Part shown: positions 1-4,883 of the stretch, piece by piece
Position numbering within the stretch: position 1 is the stretch's first letter
Layout of the letters: the number at the start of each line of letters is the position of its first letter
Origin: an uncultured Prevotella sp.
GTDB taxonomy: Bacteria > Bacteroidota > Bacteroidia > Bacteroidales > Bacteroidaceae
DNA: 6,539 bases
Assembly (NCBI GenBank): GCA_937889855.1
Contig: CALBYK010000176.1
Span: 1 to 6,539, forward strand
Reading direction: 5' to 3'
Position numbers and translations under genes: made by a program
The notes under the pieces: generated by a model
The model's input: the letters and a program-made list of their open reading frames with translations, nothing else
What the model was told of the DNA's origin: nothing
Databases searched by the model: none

Positions 1-497
1 GTGTCAGGGTTGATGCTTATGCCGCCGAAGGAGCATGCTTCAGCGCAGTCGCCACACCCGAGACATCCGTATCCGCATGCCGTGTCGCCCATGCCGCATG
101 CGTTCATCGCCTTGCATGTATGCATGCCGTCGTATACGGCTATGGCCTGTCTCTTGGCGCAGTCGCCTTGGCAGCGCACTGTTGCAATGCGCGGCACGCC
201 ACCTTCCACAGTCATCCCGAGGATGGAGGCCACCTTCTTCATCGTGTCGTTTCCGCCGACTGGGCACGACAGTCCTTCAATCGACCCCTTGTCGGCAGCC
301 TTGACGAGAGCGTCTGCCATACCTGAGCATCCTGCAAAGCCGCATCCTCCGCAATTGGCTTGTGGCAGCACAGCAGCCACCTCGCCTATGCGCGGGTCTT
401 GCTCTACGGCAAAACGCTTTGAGCACACATACAGTACTACGGCTGCGACGAGCGCGATGACACCGAGAACGATGAGTGCCGTTAAAATGTAATTCAT
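1..497 (-). CDS. rnfB: RnfB, ferredoxin-like subunit of the Rnf electron transport complex (3' part outside the window)
   Basis: RnfB carries electrons from ferredoxin into the membrane Rnf complex, which couples ferredoxin:NAD+ electron transfer to Na+ or H+ pumping. The visible 165 codons begin with a hydrophobic membrane anchor (about residues 4-25). A four-cysteine [4Fe-4S] site follows (C49, C52, C57, C78, in the context NCGGCGFAGC), the hallmark of the RnfB N-terminal domain. After a linker with C109, C113, C128 and C134, the first ferredoxin-type cluster motif appears (C145, C148, C151, C155, as CxxCxxCxxxC). The frame is open to base 1, so the remaining C-terminal ferredoxin region and stop lie outside; family members are usually clearly longer than 165 residues. 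It starts 38 bases after rseC on the same strand, an order common in Bacteroidetes, with the other rnf genes expected beyond the left edge. The ATG at 497 is preceded by an A-rich leader without a clear ribosome binding site. Confidence 0.95.
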   Translation of the reverse strand, partial: MNYILTALIVLGVIALVAAVVLYVCSKRFAVEQDPRIGEVAAVLPQANCGGCGFAGCSGMADALVKAADKGSIEGLSCPVGGNDTMKKVASILGMTVEGGVPRIATVRCQGDCAKRQAIAVYDGMHTCKAMNACGMGDTACGYGCLGCGDCAEACSFGGISINPD

Positions 498-535
498 AAT
501 TGTTATTCGGTTTCTTTGGTTATTCTTTTATTCTT

Positions 536-952
536 CTACTCGCCGGCAAGATGTATAGCGAAATGTCTGTTGACGGTGTTCCGCAACATATATATAATAA
601 GGTAATAGGCAACAAGTGCGCCTATGGCGGCTAACGCGGCCCTTTCGTCCTTCGCGCCAAGCGCGTGCAGGCAAAGAAGCGTGGCTGTAAAAATGACAAG
701 TGGCAGGCCGAACCCCAAGAACAATGCCAGCCGGCCTGTCTTTGCCGGTATCTCGATGTGCACATGGTCGCCTGGCTTGTGGCTGGCAAGCCGTTTGTCA
801 ACTATGTCAACATGGAATGTCTTGCCACGTGTGGCATGGCAGCCAGCGCTTGCCTCGCATGAGCTGCAGGCCGATGACCGTGTGGTGCGTATGCGTGCCC
901 TGTCGCCATGTATGCTCTCTATTATTCCGCATTGGCGTATGTTGTTTTTCAT
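536..952 (-). CDS. rseC: RseC/MucC family membrane protein (SoxR-reducing system type)
   Basis: This 138-residue protein has the RseC/MucC architecture. A soluble N-terminal part carries a cysteine cluster (C29, C32, C38, spaced CxxCxxxxxC, plus C8), followed by two membrane segments at about 75-97 and 104-123 and a short tail. Proteobacterial RseC is linked to the sigma-E response and to the Rsx/Rnf system that keeps SoxR reduced. In Bacteroidetes the gene typically heads the rnf operon, as here, where rnfB follows after 38 bases. No sigma-E or anti-sigma gene is visible, so I infer a role in maturation or electron transfer of the Rnf complex rather than sigma-factor control. The cysteines could bind a metal or Fe-S cluster; this is inference. 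The ATG at 952 fits the family N-terminus (polar start, then CGIIESI) and lies about 60 bases downstream of a good Bacteroidetes promoter. Confidence 0.9.
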   Translation of the reverse strand: MKNNIRQCGIIESIHGDRARIRTTRSSACSSCEASAGCHATRGKTFHVDIVDKRLASHKPGDHVHIEIPAKTGRLALFLGFGLPLVIFTATLLCLHALGAKDERAALAAIGALVAYYLIIYMLRNTVNRHFAIHLAGE

Positions 953-1021
953 CTTTATTCAGTTCGTTCTTATTGCTGGGAATGGAAGTCTCGGCAATGT
1001 TGTTCGACAATAACTATGCTG

Positions 1022-1053
1022 CAAAAGTAATATTAATATGTGGTAATGGCAAA
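1022..1053 (-). promoter_or_regulatory. Bacteroidetes-type promoter for rseC-rnfB
   Basis: Read on the minus strand, TTTG (1053-1050) is followed by exactly 20 bases and then TACTTTTG (1029-1022). This matches the Bacteroidetes primary sigma factor pattern TTTG / TAnnTTTG with its usual spacing of about 19-21. Transcription would begin near 1016, giving a leader of about 60 bases before the rseC ATG at 952. Confidence 0.8.
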
Positions 1054-1074
1054 TAAATGGTTAATATTTTTGCC
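1048..1074. repeat. Short inverted repeat between divergent promoters, possible operator
   Basis: GGCAAA (1048-1053) and TTTGCC (1069-1074) form a 6-bp inverted repeat around a 15-base AT-rich centre. The left arm covers the -33 box of the rseC promoter and the right arm lies just upstream of the -33 box of the divergent promoter. A binding protein here could affect both genes, but arms this short can arise by chance. Confidence 0.3.
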
Positions 1075-1081
1075 GCAATTG

Positions 1082-1112
1082 TTTGCTCTGTAAATAAAAA
1101 AGCGTACATTTG
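1082..1112 (+). promoter_or_regulatory. Bacteroidetes-type promoter for the acidic-protein gene
   Basis: TTTG (1082-1085), 19 bases, then TACATTTG (1105-1112) is a full match to the Bacteroidetes -33/-7 pattern. Transcription would start near 1118, giving a leader of roughly 22 bases before the ATG at 1140. It also rules out translation from the in-frame TTG at 1110, which lies inside the -7 box. Confidence 0.8.
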
Positions 1113-1139
1113 CAGCAAATTCTTAAACACATAAGTGAA

Positions 1140-1583
1140 ATGATGAAACCTACTGAACAGACAACACAACAGATTGAGCGTTTTCTTAAGAAGATAGCCC
1201 AGAAGTTTCCGAAAGATGAAGACACGTCCATTGTGACCGACATACATGTGCGTGTGTCACAGGGAAGCGGTGAGATGGTGGCTTTCGATGATGACGACAA
1301 GGAGATTACGCGTTGTGTCGTCGAGCAATGGATTGGCGACAACGATGAGGACTTCTATGACGGTGTTGAGCGCATCCTGCAAAAGACACTTGGTGACTGT
1401 GCCGACATAGCCGGCAGTCTCGGCATACTCAAGCCTTATAGCTTTGTTCTTGAAAACGATGACAAGGAGACGGTAGGTGAGCTGTTCATTGCCGATGACG
1501 ACACGGTTATTATTGGCAAGGACCTTATGGAAGGGCTTGACAACGACCTCGACTCATTCCTTGACAAACTGTTGAAGGAGTAG
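1140..1583 (+). CDS. Small acidic cytoplasmic protein of unknown function
   Basis: I do not recognise this protein. From the ATG at 1140 it has 147 residues; a second ATG follows at once (1143), so the start is MMKP or MKP. The reading frame extends upstream to a TTG at 1110, but that codon is inside the promoter -7 box and cannot be transcribed. The N-terminus (to about residue 28) is a polar, partly basic helix ending in LKKIAQKFPKD. The rest is rich in Asp and Glu, with runs DDDD and DDD, and ends in a leucine/acid helix. No signal peptide, membrane segment, metal-binding cysteine motif or catalytic motif is visible. It has its own consensus promoter and reads divergently from rseC and convergently with trmN6, 42 bases away, so it is probably monocistronic. 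Codon use resembles its neighbours, with no sign of transfer. The intact frame and promoter make it a real gene; function is open. Confidence 0.85.
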   Translation: MMKPTEQTTQQIERFLKKIAQKFPKDEDTSIVTDIHVRVSQGSGEMVAFDDDDKEITRCVVEQWIGDNDEDFYDGVERILQKTLGDCADIAGSLGILKPYSFVLENDDKETVGELFIADDDTVIIGKDLMEGLDNDLDSFLDKLLKE

Positions 1584-1625
1584 GCCGTGGATATGGCTGG
1601 CCAGTGACCACATCCTCAAGCGGTT

Positions 1626-2339
1626 TTACTCTTGCTTGCTTATATAAAAATTCTCAGTTAGCCGGCTATACCATTCCGATCTCGACCCGTCAGCGTCCAT
1701 AAGACATTGTTCTGTTGTCTCCATTCCACGGCAACAATGAGAATGGCGGAACGCGACGAGATAGCGTTTGGCTTGCTTGCGTGGTGTGGTGCGTATGGCA
1801 CAGCGGCGTGACATGGCGAGTCCGGAAAGGTAGGCCTCTGCCGTGAACGCCGTAAGGCAGTCGGATGGAATTATGGCGCTGAACTCTCCGTTGTCGTCCA
1901 ACAGACGGCTCACGGCGGAAAACAGGTCGCGGTATGAGAGGGAGTCGGTGTGGCGTGCCGTCGACCGTTGCGAGTCGGGATTCTTCAGGCTGTCGGTGAA
2001 GAACGGCGGGTTTGACACGATTGCGTCAAACTTCCCTTCATGCCCGAACGACTGTATGTCGGTTTCCACAACTTTGATATTTTCCGCAAATGGCGAAGCC
2101 GCCACGTTCTCGCGAGCCTGTATAGCCGCCTCTCTGTCTATTTCTACAGCTGTTACGTTTGCCCCGTTGTTGCGCTGCGCCATCATCAGCGCCACGACAC
2201 CTGTGCCTGTGCCGATGTCGAGAATATCCCGTCCGCCATTAGCCCAGGCTCCGAGCAGCACACCGTCGGTGCCTACCTTCATGGCGCAGCGGTCCTGCAC
2301 AATCGTGAACTTGCGGAAAGTGAAACTATTGCTTGGCAT
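1626..2339 (-). CDS. trmN6: tRNA1(Val) (adenine-37 N6)-methyltransferase, TrmN6/YfiC family
   Basis: The family transfers a methyl group from S-adenosylmethionine to N6 of A37, next to the anticodon, in tRNA-Val. The 237-residue length fits. The N-terminus has the family signature FTIVQDRCAMKVGTDGVLLG (residues 11-30). SAM-binding motif I is DIGTGTG (41-47), the acidic residue after the next strand is in VEID (65-68), and the catalytic NPPF motif is at 110-113, typical of methylation on an exocyclic amino nitrogen. The C-terminal part ends in YSRLTENFYI, similar to other family members. It is the second gene of an operon: its ATG follows the lipid kinase stop codon with no base between them, suggesting translational coupling. 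No T-tract terminator is evident in the 42 bases separating its stop from the converging upstream gene. Related N6-adenine or glutamine methyltransferases share NPP(F/Y), but the N-terminal signature favours TrmN6. Confidence 0.92.
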   Translation of the reverse strand: MPSNSFTFRKFTIVQDRCAMKVGTDGVLLGAWANGGRDILDIGTGTGVVALMMAQRNNGANVTAVEIDREAAIQARENVAASPFAENIKVVETDIQSFGHEGKFDAIVSNPPFFTDSLKNPDSQRSTARHTDSLSYRDLFSAVSRLLDDNGEFSAIIPSDCLTAFTAEAYLSGLAMSRRCAIRTTPRKQAKRYLVAFRHSHCCRGMETTEQCLMDADGSRSEWYSRLTENFYISKQE

Positions 2340-3368
2340 TTATAAATTGAGTTTCTTTTGTATGGCCTTGCTCCACGCCTGGAATTTGCGTGTGCTCTTG
2401 CTGATGTCCTCGCTAATGTCGTTTATCTCGTTGAACAGTTCTGCTGCGGCGTTCTGTAATGCGTTGGGCTGCCGGTCGTTTCGGTCGGCAAACGGGTTTA
2501 CGATTATTTTTATGCCTTTAGGCTTCAACTCAACGTCAATGTCCTCGCCGCTCATCACAGGGTCGCCGTCATAATGTATCACGCCAGGCGCGCTGCGGTG
2601 GATGCGCAGCTTCTTGCAGCGGAATGTCTTGATTTTCGAGCTCTTGTCGAGCGTCTTGTTGAACATGTCGATGCTTATCTGCGGGGCCTCAAGCAGGTTG
2701 AACGGCTCCATTATTATCACGTCCATCAGCCCGTCGCTCATGGAGGCCTGTGGCGCTATGTAGGCATTGTTGCCGTATTGTGAGGCGTTGGCGCACGATA
2801 TGAGGAAAGCCTTGTAGCGTGCTGTGCCGTTCTCGTCTTCTATGACATAAGTCTCGGGCTTGTACTTGAGCCCTTCCTTGAGCACATTCTCTACATACGT
2901 GATAGGCCCGCGTTTGCCCGCCTCGGCAAACTTCTTGCTCACAAATGCGTCAAATCCCATGCCGCACGTGCAGAAGAAAGGATAGCCGTTGATTATGCCA
3001 TAGTCGAGGTCGCGTATCTCGCAGTTGTTTATAACCTCTATGGCCTTGCGTGCGTTGATGGGCAGAAGCAGGTGGCGTGCCAAGCCGTTGCCCGAGCCGC
3101 AGGGGATGATGCCAAGAGCCGTGTTGGAGTGGACGATGGCGCGTGCCACCTCGTTGACGGTGCCGTCACCGCCAACAGCCACGGCGATGTCAATGCCTTG
3201 GTCCTTGGCGCTGGCGGCTATCTCGGATGCGTGTCCAGCATATTGTGTCACGGCAATTTCATAGTCAAATTTATCCTTGTCGAGTGTGGAGGCAATAATC
3301 TCCGGTATTGTCGCCTTGTCGGATGTGCCTGACTTCAGGTTGATTATGAAAACAGCTTTTTTCTTCAT
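2340..3368 (-). CDS. Lipid kinase of the diacylglycerol/sphingosine kinase family (DagK/YegS-like)
   Basis: This 342-residue cytosolic or membrane-associated kinase is expected to phosphorylate a lipid hydroxyl with ATP. The catalytic domain shows GGDGTVNEV (66-74, nucleotide binding), GSGNGLAR (91-98), GMGFDAFV (136-143), YIAPQASMSDGLMDV (203-217) and HYDGDP (265-270, in the place of the usual DGE). The fold normally ends near residue 292. About 50 further residues form a polar, probably helical tail, longer than in typical members of about 300 residues. There is no signal peptide or membrane segment. The substrate cannot be read from sequence: diacylglycerol is the default, but GSGNG resembles sphingosine kinases (GSGNA) more than bacterial diacylglycerol kinases (often GTxND). 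Next door, in divergent orientation, is serine palmitoyltransferase, so a sphingoid base is a plausible alternative. The gene leads an operon with trmN6. ATG 3368 gives a basic MKKKAVFIIN start typical of the family. Confidence 0.92.
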   Translation of the reverse strand: MKKKAVFIINLKSGTSDKATIPEIIASTLDKDKFDYEIAVTQYAGHASEIAASAKDQGIDIAVAVGGDGTVNEVARAIVHSNTALGIIPCGSGNGLARHLLLPINARKAIEVINNCEIRDLDYGIINGYPFFCTCGMGFDAFVSKKFAEAGKRGPITYVENVLKEGLKYKPETYVIEDENGTARYKAFLISCANASQYGNNAYIAPQASMSDGLMDVIIMEPFNLLEAPQISIDMFNKTLDKSSKIKTFRCKKLRIHRSAPGVIHYDGDPVMSGEDIDVELKPKGIKIIVNPFADRNDRQPNALQNAAAELFNEINDISEDISKSTRKFQAWSKAIQKKLNL

Positions 3369-3402
3369 AGATAATTATGTGCAATATGATGAATGTAGAT
3401 TA

Positions 3403-3410
3403 CAAAGTTA
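3403..3410 (-). promoter_or_regulatory. -7 promoter element for the lipid kinase-trmN6 operon
   Basis: On the minus strand TAACTTTG (3410-3403) matches the Bacteroidetes -7 consensus TAnnTTTG, with the kinase ATG about 35 bases downstream. No TTTG is found 19-21 bases upstream, so the -33 element is weak or absent. The same 8-mer serves as the -7 of the divergent spt promoter. Confidence 0.6.
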
Positions 3411-3453
3411 CGAATTTTAAGCATGATAGGGCATAATCTTTATTTAAAAATCC

Positions 3454-3486
3454 GAAAAATACACATTTCTTAGAAAAAACACATTT
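3454..3486. repeat. Imperfect direct repeat upstream of the spt promoter, possible operator
   Basis: Two near-copies lie in tandem: GAAAAATACACATTT (3454-3468) and GAAAAAACACATTT (3473-3486). They share G, an A run and ACACATTT, and their ACACATTT cores start 18 bases apart. The second copy covers the position where the -33 box of spt would be. This could be a regulator site, but the region is AT-rich and chance similarity is possible. Confidence 0.4.
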
Positions 3487-3503
3487 ATATTGGTTTTTAT
3501 TTG

Positions 3504-3511
3504 TAACTTTG
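3504..3511 (+). promoter_or_regulatory. -7 promoter element for spt
   Basis: TAACTTTG (3504-3511) is a perfect TAnnTTTG -7 element. Transcription would begin near 3517, leaving a leader of about 43 A/T-rich bases before the ATG at 3560. No TTTG lies at the expected -33 position (about 3480-3484), which is occupied by the direct repeat. Upstream in-frame TTG at 3509 overlaps this box and is not a usable start. Confidence 0.65.
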
Positions 3512-3559
3512 CAACTTGGAAATAACAGTATTGGGTTTTATACCTATTTAAATATAAAA

Positions 3560-4750
3560 ATGGGACAATTACAAGAGAAATACAAAAGCTATCGCCTCCC
3601 GCAGAAATACATGGCAGAAGGCGTGTATCCCTATTTTCGTGAGATAACGAGCAAGCAGGGCACAGAAGTTGAGATGGGCGGACATAAGGTCCTTATGTTC
3701 GGTTCAAACGCCTATACGGGCCTTACTGGTGACCAGCGCATCATTGATGCTGCCAAGGCCGCTCTTGACAAGTACGGCTCTGGCTGTGCGGGAAGCCGCT
3801 TCCTTAATGGCACGCTCGACTTGCATGTGAAGCTTGAGAAGGAACTTGCCGAGTATATTGGCAAGGACGAGACGCTTTGCTTCTCGACGGGTTTCTTTGT
3901 TAACAGCGGTGTGCTTGCTGTTGTTGTCGGTCGTGGCGACTATATCATCTGCGACGACCGTGACCACGCGAGTATCGTTGACGGGCGCCGTCTGTCGTTC
4001 GCCACACAGCTGCACTACAAGCACAACGACATGGACGACCTTGAGCGCGTTCTCAAGAACTTGCCTCACGAGGCTATAAAGCTCATCGTTGTTGACGGTG
4101 TGTTCTCTATGGAGGGCGATTTGGCCAACTTGCCTAAGATAGTAGAGCTCAAGCACAAGTACAACTGCTCTATCATGGTAGACGAGGCTCATGGCTTGGG
4201 CGTGTTCGGCAAGCAGGGCCGTGGTGTTTGCGACTACTTCGGGCTTACTGACGAGGTGGATCTCATCATGGGCACCTTCTCTAAGTCGATGGCAAGTATC
4301 GGCGGATTCATTGCAGGCGACAAGGACACAATCAACTATCTGCGTCACACCTGCCGCACCTACATCTTCAGCGCGTCAAACACTCCTGCCGCAACGGCAG
4401 CCGCTCTTGAGGCTCTGCACATCATCCAGAATGAGCCAGAGCGCATCGAGAAGCTGTGGAAGGTGACCAATTATGCTCTTCGCCGTTTCAAGGAGGAGGG
4501 CTTCGAGATTGGCGAGACCCAGAGTCCTATCATTCCTCTCTATGTGCATGATGTTGACAAGACATTCCATGCCACTGCCAAGGCTTTCGAGTATGGCGTG
4601 TTCATCAACCCGGTTATTCCTCCGGCTTGCGCGCCTCAGGACACTCTCGTCCGCTTCGCGCTTATGGCTACTCATACCGAGGAGCAGGTGGAGCGTGGCG
4701 TGCAGATTCTGAAGCGTGTGTTCAAGGAGCTTGACATCATCAAGGACTAA
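3560..4750 (+). CDS. spt: Serine palmitoyltransferase (alpha-oxoamine synthase family)
   Basis: This PLP enzyme condenses L-serine with a long-chain acyl-CoA to give a 3-keto-sphinganine, the first and committed step of sphingolipid synthesis in Bacteroidetes. It is soluble and homodimeric in characterised bacteria. From ATG 3560 it has 396 residues, normal for the family. Visible features are GSGCAGSRFLNGT (73-85), the PLP-stacking histidine in DHAS (H136), VDEAHGLGVFG (207-217) with the PLP-binding D208 and H211, and the Schiff-base lysine K242 in GTFSKSMASIGGF. The start MGQLQEKYKSYRLPQKYMAEGVYPYFREI segment and FGSNAYTGLT resemble Bacteroides SPT. Paralogues (glycine C-acetyltransferase, 8-amino-7-oxononanoate synthase, 5-aminolevulinate synthase) share the fold, so the substrate call rests on overall resemblance. 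The in-frame extension to TTG 3509 falls in the promoter. A strong hairpin follows the stop. Ceramide synthase and reductase genes are not in this window. Confidence 0.9.
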   Translation: MGQLQEKYKSYRLPQKYMAEGVYPYFREITSKQGTEVEMGGHKVLMFGSNAYTGLTGDQRIIDAAKAALDKYGSGCAGSRFLNGTLDLHVKLEKELAEYIGKDETLCFSTGFFVNSGVLAVVVGRGDYIICDDRDHASIVDGRRLSFATQLHYKHNDMDDLERVLKNLPHEAIKLIVVDGVFSMEGDLANLPKIVELKHKYNCSIMVDEAHGLGVFGKQGRGVCDYFGLTDEVDLIMGTFSKSMASIGGFIAGDKDTINYLRHTCRTYIFSASNTPAATAAALEALHIIQNEPERIEKLWKVTNYALRRFKEEGFEIGETQSPIIPLYVHDVDKTFHATAKAFEYGVFINPVIPPACAPQDTLVRFALMATHTEEQVERGVQILKRVFKELDIIKD

Positions 4751-4767
4751 ACTGAAAGTCAATAATA

Positions 4768-4822
4768 AAAAAAATGGCTCACAAGATAAAGTGTGTAAAC
4801 TTGTCTTGTGAGCCATTTTTTT
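4768..4822. terminator. Bidirectional intrinsic terminator between spt and the converging gene
   Basis: A 19-bp perfect stem (4768-4786 with 4804-4822) encloses a 17-base loop. The core is ATGGCTCACAAGA / TCTTGTGAGCCAT, flanked by an A run on the left and a T run on the right. Each strand therefore reads as hairpin plus U-tract, suitable for stopping spt on the plus strand and the convergent gene (stop at 4884) on the minus strand. Confidence 0.88.
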
Positions 4823-4883
4823 GCTGCTATTTTTGAGAGTGTTTGTAGGAGGGTATGGCATCCTACTATTTTTTCACAATTAC

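Noticed and set aside
1..492. Plus-strand open frame of 163 codons at the left edge
   Set aside because: It lies antisense to rnfB, whose Fe-S cysteine motifs are unmistakable; the antisense product has no recognisable features.
1584..1625. Possible terminator between the converging acidic-protein gene and trmN6
   Set aside because: Only short complementary pieces (CTGGCCAG; GTGG with CCAC) and no T-run; too weak to call.
1843..2574. Plus-strand open frame of 243 codons
   Set aside because: Antisense to trmN6 and the end of the lipid kinase, both with clear family motifs; a low-complexity Ser-rich product typical of shadow frames.
3704..4348. Minus-strand open frame of 214 codons
   Set aside because: Fully antisense to the conserved core of serine palmitoyltransferase; no promoter or motif supports it.
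4376..4861. Minus-strand open frame of 161 codons covering the end of spt and the terminator
   Set aside because: It runs through the bidirectional terminator hairpin and is antisense to spt; a gene starting there is unlikely.
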